This document shows positions 24,125 through 43,400 of a stretch of 64,000 bases of DNA, in pieces. A program made the position numbers and the translations under genes. How positions within the stretch are numbered: position 1 is the first letter of the stretch; the number at the start of each line of letters is the position of its first letter. This DNA comes from Dipylidium caninum (Eukaryota; Platyhelminthes; Cestoda; Cyclophyllidea; Dipylidiidae): the NCBI GenBank assembly GCA_017562135.1, contig QEYB01000282.1, positions 887,501 to 951,500 on the forward strand. The letters are read 5' to 3'. The notes beneath the pieces were generated by a model. That model saw nothing but the letters and a program-made list of their open reading frames with translations. It searched no databases and was not told the DNA's origin.

Positions 24125-27100
24125 ATGTCAATGAGTATAAATTCCCTCTTAGATGCTTTTGATAAGTACCGTCAAGACGAGTCCTTTGGCGAATTTGAGC
24201 ATTCGGTGAAAGTAGACAAATTTTGCTGAGATATATTTCTTACTTATAGCTCTTTTTGAACAAACCCGAAAGCCTTACATCTTTGGGCTCAGAAACTGTG
24301 GAGCGAGTTAACACATTATTCTCCTTTGCGTTATGTTCACCAAGTGGTCTGCAGCTGAGACTTTTGATCCTAAAGATTATCTTAGCTTATGGTATGTATT
24401 ATAAAATTCACGTGTATGGCTTTAGCCGGAGACTTATCCTCCAGATACATCTTACTTAAAACTTTTTCGGTTCTTAAATTGCTTTTGCACGGAATGCATA
24501 CTTGGAGTGAGGACGAACTTTCTTTTGAGGTTGATTTCGGTTTCTATTATTATGCGTAAGTAGGCGTGATGGCATATCACAAGTGTACGTTCGAGATTGT
24601 CCATATGCCTCTACAATTGGGAGATGAAATTCTTGTTTGTGGCGCTAAACAGGCCTTATGCATTCTTAAGGCTACTTCTGACAAGAAAAAACTGGAGGTC
24701 GCGTTGGGCACCTTGGCTAATTTGGGTCGGAAGCATTCTGTTATTCATCAAGCATTAAAAAATCGGGTACTTTGTTTATAACATTCATTAATATTAAAAG
24801 GACGACTTTGATCACTTGCGCAACCGACTTCTTCGTATCATGAATGAAGAATCGTCTACACAAATGGAATTAGTTCTTTCTTTAACAGTGATTTTTCACT
24901 TATGGGGAGTCGAGGATAGGGTACATTTCAACATACCTTATAATTCCTCTCAGTTTTTCGATCGAAGGAATGTCAACACATCACTCCAAGTTCTTTTTAA
25001 CATTTTGCTTGGTCGTGATTCTTTCATGGAAAATTTGTACGCTGCAGACATTCTCATTGATTTTTGCATGGATCCTAATTCATTCTCACTTATTAGTTCG
25101 TATGTCTCGGATTTTGTTGTCATTTCTACCTCAGACATCCGGAGCTTAAACAGGTTATTGACGAAATGGCAAATCAACTTGTTTCTAAAAATTCTGAAGT
25201 CGCCCATAAAGTAGTTACTTTACGTGGACTTATGTAATTGTCCTTCAGTTTTTAGAGTTTTTAACGTGTGTGCTTAAACTCAAACCGGATTATTGTGCTT
25301 ATATACGCGAGTTACTGTTCAGCTCAACTAGTTCTGGAGCAAGTAATGCTTTTTTTACTTGCCTTAACAATTATCTTGTACATCCTGCCGATCACTTCCT
25401 TTCTGCCTGCACTGCGGCCTTTATTTTAAATCTGGAATTATCGGTTTGCTTTCATCTTGCTTTGCACTCTAATCCTACTTATTTTTAGTTTTCGAAAAGT
25501 ACATGTAATGGCGATTATGCCAATACACTGTTTAAACTCCTTACAGTAATTGCTCAAGCCCTCTCAGTTCGAATTGAAAACCCAAACTCAATTGGCGCTA
25601 CCTACCGACAGCGCGTTATAATCCACTGTGCTTCTCTGATTGTCCAAGAGATCTCACAAATTTGCTGCTCATTTGATGCAGAATCATCTGACATTTCTGC
25701 TGGTCACGTCGCTAACATAGCGTACATCGCCCATTCTTTAGCTTCCCAACATCTTGAAAGCTCAACTCTGAAGACTTTTCTAAGTCCTAATGATAGTGGA
25801 GACACGGAGATTGTGGAGCATAGTGAAATGTAAGTTTCAAGTTCTCATATACTTTTTATTATACTTTTATATGATACGGTAGAATGACACGGATGCTAGT
25901 CACCGTGAGTGCCTTAGACCTTCTTCTCACCTGCACCGAATTCCTGTCCGCCATCTCTCACGTCTCAGTCTCACAAAAGTCTCAGGAAAATGTTGATCCT
26001 GACGAGACGCGGATTGATTGCACGCCACAAATGGCGGACCTGCGTCTCACTGGAGGTGGCGACGATGGGCTGGGAGGAAGAGAAGGAAACATAGTCAGTG
26101 GTCATCTTCATCGTTGTGGCGATGCTCTCCAGCGGTGTCTAGAGACACCACACTTTTCGCCCATACTGGCAGTCGTACTCACCATCGGTGATGCCGGCAG
26201 CAACTCTGATGTGACCTTTTCGTCCCGCGCAGCTGTCCTTCGTTTGATGAGAATTGCTCTCGGCTTGCACAACTTCTCGATTCCCTCGTACGTTCCCTAC
26301 GTTGAATTGCTTTTAGATTGTGTGACAGTGAAGCCGTCGACTAAAAGTTTATGTAACTTTTTAAAGTGAATTGTCGCTATAACATTGGAAATACCGAGCA
26401 GTAAGTGACTGTCTTAGTGAAAATGTATTGCTTCAAATATTTCTGTTGGGTTCATCTCAGTGTCGATAAAACCATTGCTATGTTTATAAAGTTTGGGATT
26501 TACTTAATTTTTCTGATACAAAGGTGTGTTCATTTAATCCCATATCGCTACGGTATTAATAGCATTTCGGTTTCAGGGTGGGGCTCTATTTTGAAGTTTA
26601 TGCGGTCACAGACTCAATCGGTCCTAGAAACCGTATGGTTAGACTACCAGATGTTGTAAAAATTCCTTAGTTTTTTACGTAACGCGCGACTTCCCTATTC
26701 GTTAATTGTTTTTCTGGCATGAGGTGTCTCAAATCATATTGGGTTTTGTTGAGCCCAGTTATATTTGGCGGCTTTAAAACGGCCTTTTTGGAGAGGATCA
26801 TATGTGACATGAATTCGTTTTTAAACCAATAATATTTTCCCCTTAGTTTCATATCCACGATGGATAGTCTCTTACCACCGGGAAACCGACCAATCGAAGA
26901 TTACGTGACATCTCGTTTGGTGCAGGCCATAAATCCTGAGAAGGGAAAGTTGAAACCGTTCGGTCACACGACCTTCTCCACCGAATGGATTGCTGCTACA
27001 CAGTGGCGGCCTCCAATCGCTCAGCATTTCCCAACGGTCTGCTCGTTCAGTGGCTCTCGCCAATGCTCTGAGGCCGTCTTAAATAAGCTCTTTGCGGCCA

Positions 27101-29454
27101 TGGACAACGCCACGCTGTCGTTTGTGTGTCCCCTTTACTTATAGTGGAGTAGGTTACTCAGTTTGGATGCATCTGCTCAGTTTTTCTTTGCTTTTACCTA
27201 GGCGAGTCTTGCCGGTTCAGAAGCCATGACGATTTGCCAACGAAAGATCGAGGTTCTTCAGGTAATTTAGGCTAATTTCTTTGTTTTATGCCCTTCGTTG
27301 CGTGATATAACCAACTACTTATTCTTGTGAGTAATATTTTTTAAGTCAAAATGTCGTGGCATTGTAACTATTGCTTATTCTGCGACGAACAGCGCGTGAC
27401 ATTTTCACATATTGGGTCAAATCTGAAAAAAGAAATCACATTTCATACATTTATTGTCGGTATTATTTTTCGGCACTCCTGCTAACACGTGTTTGTTGTG
27501 AAACACCAAAGTTAAGTTCCTTCCTTTGGTTGGTCGTTTTGAATTGTCCTTTCAGTGTTATTGAGGAATATAAGTGAGAAAGTACAGCGACTTCAGTTAA
27601 AACCGACCAAACATTGCCTTTAGTTAAAAAAGGCTATAAAGTGTTTCTTGAATTCCCTTTCGTTCTGCACCTTGTTTATTTGGCCAGATAATTGTTTTTC
27701 GGTCCGGAGTGCTCGTAGTGACTGGTGAAATAATGAAGTTCGCAGGTATTCATCTCATTTGGTCTCCAATCAGCCGTCATTTTATTCCCTAATTCCATGC
27801 ATATTACTGGGATAGTCGCGAGAATCGGTGTTAGAAGCTGAAGTTACGGCGAAGCGCGAAGCTCTTCGCACATCAGATGCCTTGGCGGAACACTTCAGAT
27901 CTCGCGTTGTCATCGCTGAGGCGGAGGTGTCCCGCCTGCTGCGTCTCCAAACCGTTGCACTTGCCAACGCCGAGTCTCACCGTGCCTCCGTCGAATCTCT
28001 TCGTGATCGCATCTCTCAGTGGGTTTATCTTCTCACCTTTTTAATCCTATCCTTTGATTTGGCCTTTAATAAATTCTTATTCGAATGAATTGGGCTCACC
28101 GGCATATTGGTAATATACTGCTACTGGTTATTTTGCATATTGTTAGTAGATTTGACTTTATCCTCGCTCTTGGACTTATGCAGCCCAACCTAGACGTTAG
28201 GCCCATTATCAATGTTTTGTTATCACCTCATTTCGTAATGATAGTCCGTTATGAAATAATACGTCCTCACCTCCGTGTTGGGTTTATTGCGTTTGCTGAA
28301 AAGAATAACTTTCAGTCATAGCACTGGAGACTAAATGAGAGGCCGATTTAGAAAAAATTCAGCTCTATTTCTAGTCGGCTTGGTAAATTAACAATTTCTT
28401 TGGCCGATGTCTCACTTACCTTCTTTATACATGATTTGTAGTGAGACAAATTCAAATGATTTGATTCCTGTTAGGGGGTGGTTTCAGTTTAATTACACTT
28501 TTTGGAGATGAAAGTCTAATAGGCAACTAGCAGGTGGACGATGTTTCTCAACTGTCGCCTTCTCATGACCTGACAATCTCGTATTGTATGTAGTGTACTG
28601 TTACAGTATCTTTTTTCATGCCGCGTCCACAGACATTCGCGTCCACACACACACATTTTCTCTCTCACCTATGGCAACGATGTAGTGAAAAAATTAGCAT
28701 AAATCCCCTCCATTTTTGTATATTGGTTTCATTGGGCATTGTGGTGATTGCATTGTGTTTATTGTACAGACTTGTTTGTTTGCCTTTTTGTTTGCGTTTC
28801 CATGGCCTTTGGCAAGTGTACACGTCTTTGAGGTTTTTGAGCGATTGGCACCTCGGTTTTTACGATTTTTTAATTCTCGTTTCCGCTATCAATATAACTT
28901 AACTCCCATGAAAGATATGGAAAATTGGCTCTCATTACTTTATAACCAGTTTTTTTTCTCCTTCTCTGTAGGCTTGAGAAAGAAAAAACACTACTATCAA
29001 CTGAATTATCCTCCAAACAAAAGGAATTTGACAGTACGTATGTCTGTGGGAGTTTCTTCGTCAACTAGGCTTTCCTCATGCCTGAATGGGCCATTGTCAC
29101 TTGTAGGCTTACAATCGGCCAAAATGACTTTGCAAAACAAGTTAACGAGTTTGCGTGAGCAGAACAAGACGATGGACGCGACTATCGACAACTTTAGAAA
29201 GCAGTTGGATGAAGCTAAGCAGATCATTCAACAGAAGGATGCCGAAGTAGGCCAAATTTCGCTGTTACACTTCCCTCATATTACCCTATCCTCCATTTTT
29301 CACTCGTGCCATCTACAACAAGAATACGATTTTGGTGACCTTTTTTCATGTTCTGTTTTTTTTTTCATACCAGATCCAACAATACAGCCAAATGACTCGC
29401 ATTATCAACGAGTTGACGGGCAACAGAGTCCAACCCGCCAACTTGTCGAGTTAA
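24125..29454 (+). CDS. CIP2A: CIP2A-like protein (cancerous inhibitor of PP2A homologue)
   Basis: Exons: 24125-24211, 24250-24391, 24426-24529, 24584-24766, 24801-25099, 25135-25210, 25249-25443, 25489-25829, 25883-26287, 26847-27123, 27202-27261, 27816-28018, 28972-29033, 29107-29246, 29374-29454. Total 2655 nt, 884 residues with all phases consistent (human CIP2A is about 905). The N-terminal two thirds are helical armadillo-like sequence; matches to the family include GTLANLGRK, LQVLFNILLGRDSF and ADILIDFCMDPN. The C-terminal third is coiled coil (about residues 700-865). The end TRIINELTGNRVQPANLSS resembles the vertebrate C-terminus MIHSLSGGKINPETVNLSI. In vertebrates the protein restrains PP2A and works with TOPBP1 on broken mitotic chromosomes; function here is inferred only. 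The exon 3-4 acceptor is the least certain junction. Confidence 0.87.
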
Positions 29455-30495
29455 AAATTCCGCCTCGCGAACTGCATGACACGTATTTCTACTTTGTGCC
29501 TAGGAGGGTTACCTCTTCCCCTAACGCGCACTCTCAGTGTTGGACTTGGTTGGTCCTCTGCTTGATTTTTCTGTCATTTCCTAGCTTCATTGTCCTGTTT
29601 TTCGACACCCGAGGCGCTTGGGTCTCGAGTTCCGGCCCCTTTTTGTACATCCATAATAAATCTGCCCAAGAATTTGCGTGCTTTGTAGATTGCTATCATT
29701 AGGAAGCAAACACTTGGGGGTGTGCACCTCTGTTTGGTCTTCTGTCGACTATGATGACCGGGGTTAGGACACTGACCTCTATCAGGTCTTGTCATGGACA
29801 CCATTGAGGTTTAAGTCGGCGGATGTGACTGGAACTGTGCAGATGTTAAGGAAGAAAGAGAAGAAGGTGGTAGTTAGTGATGGGTGAGGGTGATTGTGAT
29901 CTCTAGCCGTGGACAGTGTCTCCTGTCGGTGCCGTTCCTGCCCACGGCGTTGTGTCCTATTTAATTATACCACATGACTCAAATACGCCCCTATTGAGGG
30001 CTTCTCCTTTTTTTTACTTGGACAGAATACTATTGATGAATTTTTCGTCGCTAAGCAAATGCCTTTTTTATGACAATTCTTTCGCTCTGCGTCTATTGAC
30101 CAGACTGACGAAAGGATTATCTCGCTGACTAGGTAGTTACGAAACTCAAACAAATAAATCTACACAAAACAATGTTTTCAAGAGTGAAGAAATTCAACAG
30201 TGGAGGATGATTTCCCTTAATGAAATGAACATGCCTCAACGATCGCCTAACATCGAGAGGTGGTATGCGCATCGGTGATACTGTAATATCAAAGAGAGAA
30301 GAATGGACTAAGTGGGGTAGTTGGAATTTTATTACGTTTTTGTGTAAAATGTGGAGGAAACATTAACGAGAAGAGGCAGTTTTTGAGAAAGAAACGCTAA
30401 GAAAAGTGCACGATTGAGAGCTCCATGCAAGGAAAAGGGGTTTAAAGGTGGATAAGCAGATGGAACATAGAACGCTAAGTAAGGGGTCAAGAAAT
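29455..30495. other. Convergent intergenic region CIP2A/beta-tubulin
   Basis: Contains CIP2A 3' sequence (AATAAA near 29655) and, on the minus strand, the beta-tubulin poly(A) signal at 30328-30333. Nothing else recognised. Confidence 0.5.
30328..30333 (-). other. Poly(A) signal of beta-tubulin
   Basis: TTTATT on the plus strand (AATAAA on the gene strand), about 165 nt past the stop codon. Confidence 0.6.
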
Positions 30496-31897
<1,402 letters not shown>

Positions 31898-33410
31898 ACT
31901 GGGAAAAAGTAACTCAAAGAGCCTCAGTATTTTCTCTAATTTGAGTGAGGCAGTAAAACAAAGATAGGTCATAGGTAGATTTAACGGTTGCTAAAACAGC
32001 AAGTAAGATTATTAAACAGAAAACTAAAAATGAAAACGTTTTAATGAGTGTGAAAGTCTTTAGGTACGTTGGCCGTAACTCCGGGACGGGCCAGACGCGT
32101 GGAAATTTCATGCTTCAAAAAGTAAAATTTTTTGGGTACTGAGTGTAGCACCGGGGTGAATACATCATGACAAATTTTGAGGATTTTAGAGGCGCTTTCA
32201 TTAAGTTACCGTGTTAGGCTTTCAGCCCAATTCGGCTAATTTCCAATGCGAATTCCCGTCAAATAAGCATGGCCGCCCTGAGTCACAAACTGTATATAAT
32301 TCACGGAGTATACACCGCTACTCCAATTTCTAAGTATTTGTATTTCCAAATGTCTGTGTTTTCCACCGTTTTGGTATACTCATGCTTCATCCCCTGAGAT
32401 CTACGGCATGACATCATTTTAACACTAGAAGAATACTTTTAACAAATTGGATATATGATTAATTGGTATAATTTTCGTCTCTTTACAACGAACTAAAAAA
32501 ACAATTTATTTATGAGAAATATCGCTTTTGTTGTATTTGATTTTTGTGTACTATGAATTAAGGAATCAATACGTGGTTTGTTTAACTCAAATTTTGCTCA
32601 AACCCCCGAGGAATGTCGATAATTAGCTAAATAGGCTTCATTGAGTGTATCACATTTCCAACGCAAATAAGACTCTTTTGTACATTAAAAGGACGCGAGG
32701 CGTGATAAAATTTTGTATTATAATCTGTGAGTATGTTTTCCGTAAGTCAATGTGTATCGTCGCAATTCACTCGACAGCCTCCTGCATATGATATGATATG
32801 AGTATGACTTCATATCATTTTAATCTCATGTTAGTTATACAAGAAATTGCCGGTAAATATTTAAATCGGATAGCCTATTATAATGATGATAGGATCATTT
32901 TTCTTCTTTGGAAACATTATTCAATTGAGCAATGAGGCTTATGTTTTAATTCGGGGCTGCATCATCTGATAATCTGTCTAATTCTATCTTTATTAAAGTC
33001 AGTCTATAACGTAAGAAGTTTTCCGGGCAAAAACTTGCGTCGCGTCCAAATATCAATTTGGGTGATTGGATCACATCAATTTTCATGAAAGGTCACAATG
33101 TAATTAATTTGTGCTTTTCAAGTTTCTGCGTAATGTGATGTACCAACAACACTTTGACTAGCATTATTACGCATGTTTGGCCCTTGAGCATGTTCCAATG
33201 AATTTGCTTGAAATTTGCGACTGTCCCAAACCTCATTAAAGACGAATTACAGAAAATTAATATCATTTTAAAATAATGGTTTACATTTTACAGGGATATT
33301 TCACGTGACATAACCCATTTCGCATTTCTGCATAGGATTTTGTTTAAATTCATGCGGACGCCACTTTTAGGATCAATTTGTGTATTCGGCGTGTCTTTTA
33401 GCCGTTAGCC
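31898..33410. other. Divergent intergenic region beta-tubulin/RPS15A
   Basis: 1.5 kb, strongly AT-rich, presumably holding both promoters. A short ATATG-type run is near 32787-32801. The RPS15A 5' flank contains GTGTCTTTTAG about 20 nt before the ATG, either a pyrimidine start tract or a 3' splice/trans-splice acceptor. Confidence 0.5.
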
Positions 33411-33837
33411 ATGGTTCGTATGAACGTCTTAGCCGATGCTCTGAACTCGATCAATAATGCCGAGCGAAGAAAAAAAAGGCAGGTCATGATCCGGCCCTGT
33501 TCAAAAGTTATAACCCGGTTCCTGAAGGTCATGCAACGCAAGGGGTACATTGGGGAATTCGAGATTGTCGATGACCATCGCTCCGGCAAGATTATTGTGC
33601 AGCTAAATGGTCGCCTTAACAAATGCGGAGTTATCAGCCCGAGATTCCAAGTGGGTGTTCGGGACACAAAAAATTGGACTCGTAACCTTCTACCATCTCG
33701 CCAGTTTGGGTAAGTCTACCTTAACTGTTTGCATTTGTTGTAGTTACATCGTCCTCTCGACTAGCGGTGGTATGATGGATCACGAGGAAGCAAGAAAGAA
33801 GCACCTAGGTGGCATTATACTTGGGTTCTTTTTCTAA
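33411..33837 (+). CDS. RPS15A: 40S ribosomal protein S15a (uS8)
   Basis: Small-subunit ribosomal protein that binds the central domain of 18S rRNA. Exons 33411-33709 and 33744-33837, joined across a 34-nt gtaagt...tgtag intron that splits a Gly codon: 393 nt, 130 residues, identical in length to animal RPS15A. Conserved blocks: [65 protein letters not shown] and the terminal GIILGFFF. The region around residues 80-90 ([13 protein letters not shown]) is the most diverged. Convergent with the BRPF gene, stops 519 bp apart. Confidence 0.98.
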
Positions 33838-34355
33838 ATGTAGATAAGGTTTTGTACAACAATACACCCTATCTCGGTCCGCGGTTTTCGATGGACGCCC
33901 TTTTGTGCACTGGTGTTCCAACGGAGCATTCATTTTAAGCTCTTGAATGTCTTTCTAGACCTCTGTGCCGCTCAAGAAGTAACACACCACGTTTGGATGT
34001 TTTTCAATGTGCTTCCGACTTTGAGCCTGACACCATTTACCGCACGGGTCTGCTATACTGCAACAGGTTTTTTGGTCAGTCGGTGACTGTTCGCCCGTTG
34101 AATGCGTCACTAATTATAAAGGCGAGGTTAGATTCCTTGATTGAAAATGATTTTTAGCATGTAATTTCATAACTAATATTTTGATGATAAACGTGGGTAG
34201 CAAAGAGCACGAAGTCAAATTCATCTTTAGTTATATTTTGTTTATTAGCATCTCCAAAAGTCGGTACCAGAAGCGGGCTATTTAGTTCTTTAGTAAATGC
34301 AAATCAGGTCTTTTATATATGTACAGATAGGAGTCAGTGTCATTTTCTCACACGT
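33838..34355. other. Convergent intergenic region RPS15A/BRPF
   Basis: 3' flanks of both genes. The minus-strand poly(A) signal of the BRPF gene is probably TTTATT at 34241-34246. No canonical AATAAA was seen for RPS15A. Confidence 0.5.
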
Positions 34356-39230
<4,875 letters not shown>

Positions 39231-40438
39231 ACTATGGAGATTATGAAAGCTCAGTACCTACACAATGCCCACAACAGACGCGCCTGAATAAAAGCAAAAG
39301 CGCATTAATTATAAAGACAAGTATATTTAAGGCGACTAGGCTTATTTAGAATCTGGAACACCGCATCCATATTAAAATACGAAAAAACGAGCGTTACAAA
39401 AATCATAGGGCTAAACAGAGCTGCAGGTCAGTTTTTGAGAGGAAAATAACACCAACAACGTTTGAAATATTTACGGAAAATTTGGTACATAGTCGGTAAA
39501 ACGATTTAAAGCAACGTTACCGCTATAATGAGCAAAAAGTGACGAAGGACAAGCGATCAACTCTATTAGAAACGAGCGGGCTCACAAATAAGTACAAGTG
39601 AGTCAAAATAATATCTAAAATAATTTAATTCGCAAAGAATTGTTATTAAAGCGCTTGTTTTTTATAAATTATATGGGTCTATTTTATAATGTCAATAAGT
39701 AATGCGCAGCTATATACATTATATACATTTCGGTTCAAAAAAATTAAAAAGTCATGTTTATTGAAATTAATTATTTAATACAATGTAACATAAACGCATA
39801 GTGTTGTGCGTCTTGTTTATGCAGTTCACTTTACATCCAACGCTGTCGGGCGTTTATTTAAGATGCGTCTCTTTCTGATCGGTACAAGCGATAGATGACG
39901 ACAAAGAGGGTGAGTTGGGCCACACGTACTGCCTACTGCCTCTTTTAAATAATATGGCAATTTTAAGTGTTTGATTTACTGTAATAATTCATTTGTTTGT
40001 GTATTTAGGGCCGTTCTGACGCGGTTGGGGCTAATTCATTAGGTTTATAATTCATTTATCCTTCGCATACACTTGGTTAATTATTAACATAGTAAGTTTA
40101 AGCTTACAAATTTTAACAAGAACAATTTATCTTTTTTAACTGTTTCCCGCTTTTTTGCAAAATGCACACTAACACATTATTGTTAAGTGTTTACCACCTT
40201 GTAGATTTTGCGCCCTTTATGATTGCCCTTAATTTATCAATAACTTATAGCCTTTTATGTATTGTACCTCAGTATTGGCCGTGGTCTTTCGTTCTTTGTA
40301 ATAACTGCCCGTTTTTGAACAATTGTTATCGTTTCCATCTACTTTCCATTTTCTAAAAAATGTAGAGTCACCAATATCTTAGTTATGTTCATTTTTACTT
40401 ATTTTTAATTTTTTTTGCTCTTGTCTTTATTTATTGAG
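39231..40438. other. Divergent intergenic region BRPF/FERM gene
   Basis: 1.2 kb, very AT-rich, presumably both promoters. Nothing specific recognised. Confidence 0.5.
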
Positions 40439-43400
40439 ATGACGCCGACAAGAACCTCAAAATTGATTTCAAAGTCTTCTCAAAAGTCTATAATGGATGG
40501 ATTTCCAGTAAAAGTTCGTCTTCTAGAAAATGACAATTCCGTTTTCATTTTAGTCCCGGTGCGTAATTTTGTTCAGTACTTTTACATTAGTGTATCAGAC
40601 CCATTTGCTTAAGTTCCTGCGTTTTATTCTAAATTAAGTTAATGTGTTTGTTACGTCCCTTCAAAATATCTCTCTTGCCAATTGTTCAAATCAGGTATGG
40701 CGTGTATACAAGCTTTGTAATCACCTTATTTTCTCTCATCCTACGTATGCGCCACGATGATTGTTATCTTTAACTTAATTATCATAATTTCTCTTCATTT
40801 AAGATTTTATAAACTTGGTTTTTTTGTATTTAGTTCCTCTTTTCAAATCCTTTATCAAAAGGGCTTAACATATATATTCGTGCTTTTTATTTAATAAAGT
40901 CGTTCAAATCAACATTATTTGATATGGGTTTTGACCTTCTGTACAAAAACTAAAATTCTATACTCTTATGCTGAAACGACCAAAAATATTTTGCTTTTTT
41001 ACTGATATACGCTTTTACTAGTGGTTCCGATATTTGATGAATGTTCTGTCTAGTAACACGTGTTCACCTTATTCGATCGTTGTCACAGGAATCAGCTAAT
41101 GGCAGATGGCTGTTGGAGGAGGTCTGTAAACATCAGGATGTCCTGCCAGAAATAGAATACTTTGGCCTCCGATACATTTCATGCGATTTGTTGTCATCGC
41201 CTTCCAAGGTGAAAAATTTTTTGTATTAGATGAAGCAGCACGCCCATTCCTTTTTTGTATTTATTATCACAAGGTTAATCGGGCGCATTATTTATTTCAC
41301 AGACGTATAATTTTTCTTTAGCATTGGATGAATCCTACCAAGCCCGTTAAGTCGCAACTGAAACGTAAGTTTATGAAGAATCAATTGGTAAATTCCTCTA
41401 TATCATTATTGTGTTCATCCTCCTTCACTAGATACGAATCCGCTCATCGTGTCGTTTCGAATCAAGCATTATCCACCAGATCCTTTCAGTGACTTCAAAT
41501 TAGACAAATCTAAGTGAGTCTAATCAAGGTTTTTCAACATTTTCTTTCTTCTATCTCTTTTTGTCATATGAGAATGCTATTTTGTATAGGTTAGGTCGCT
41601 CCCACTCTTTTAGCGTTAAACGAGTTTGTCTTACGCCACTCTTCGGCTCTGTTCCTCTCTTATTAATCATGCCACATTAGATTACTCTATGGTTTTGTTA
41701 TTTTATTGGTCATATGGTTATTATCACTACTATGATGTAGTAAACAACTACACGTCTCATTGCTTGTGCGGCAGCCAGAGTTTTTTTTAATTCGCCCGTA
41801 CAGTTCTTTAGATTAGGATCATGTAAGAGTTCGGATAGTGTATTCAACAAATGGGGGTAACTGCAGGGGAAATTTGCTGTTATTATCCACTAAACTATGA
41901 AAAGTATGCGAATGAAGATTTTTTAGATTCAAGTAAATGCAACCTTTGGAAATCTTGAGCTACGCTCAGTAATATCTAATTTGTCAAAGTGTTTGAGTGT
42001 TTTCCTCTTTAAGCCTTTATATTGCTTGATGGAGAGTTGCTATTTTCAGTCGATGTGAAAGCCCATTTTGGCCCAACGTTATAAACTGCTGCTACCTGCC
42101 TCATATTCGTAAATTTGCTATTATAATTATTTACGTAACACAGAGGCATTTTAGACTTTCCTAACGTGAAATGCTCTTCTAAAAAACTAGTAAACCATGT
42201 AATAATGCTATTTTCCAGTAGGGACACCCACAGTATTCATGACCTGGGTATATCAATTTGTCCTAACAGATACCTGCTATTTCATCAGCTTCATCGCGAC
42301 TTCCTCAATGGTCGACTCATCGCCCCTCACGATGATATCATCCACCTTGCCGCCCTCTTTATTCAAGGTACCTTTAGTCAGTTTGGCTCAAACACTCCCG
42401 CCTCGCTTTTCCTCTGCTGTGTTCACTGTTAGGCGCTTGATCCTGACGTGTATAGGGCAGGTCGTTCCATCACTGTTACATCAGAATGCTGGTGCTTACT
42501 GTGCTGTCCCCGTGTTATACGCTTCGATTTCATGTATGAAGCATATGCTTAAGGTGAATGTGAAATCGTGATGGAACATTTGACAGTCGGGTTTACATCA
42601 CACATTATTTAATATGGTCTCTCTTGCCAACATACACAAGCACTTTCAGCCCATAGGCAATTCAATTCAAGGCTAAGAGTGAAACATCGGTTCCCCTGCG
42701 CCAACAATGATCGCCTGAATAGTGAGTTTTAGAAAACCATCCTTCCCCCTTTTCTCCACCATGCCACACCTCCTAGCCAAAGTGCACGTTCCTTCCTTGG
42801 GTTGTAAAACGACCGTTTCTATCGGTAGAATGGGAAAGTAGCCTATCATTGGACTATCCTTTAACAGTTTACACGTCTTGGTCTATGGTTACAGTGACTC
42901 TGGGAGATGCCTCAGAGATGGAGATGCCTGAACCAAATTTCCAACCTTCTGTCACTTTGAGCAGTGAAAATTCCTCCACATACTTGTCCAATTACCGCGC
43001 TCTTCACAACACTTCCTCAAAAAAGAACGAAATGGAGATTTTGGCGGAACATCGAAAACTTGAGTAATTTTTCTGGCTTTTGAACTGTTAAGTGAGATAA
43101 ATAGGAGAGAATCACGAATCCCATTTCCTTTGTATGGTGCCTTTTTATTTTGCTATGTTTCCAGGCTTTTTACCGAGACTTTAATCTCCTAGGGCTCTTT
43201 TGTGTACGTCTTCATTTGAGTACTACTTAACACTCAGCCTCGATGACTTGCCCTGATTACTTTTACTTTTTACTTCTTGTGGTTAAAGTCCACGTTCGGA
43301 GGCTGATTGTGTAAAAGCACCTCTTTAACCACGGTTTTATAAAAGACTGCTGATCCCTTCAAATTATCAAGAACTCAAAATCGAAGTTTGCGCACAGAGG

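Noticed and set aside
28716..29702. Single 328-codon plus-strand open frame
   Set aside because: It runs through CIP2A introns and shifts out of the coiled-coil frame in places; the spliced model with 15 exons fits the family better.
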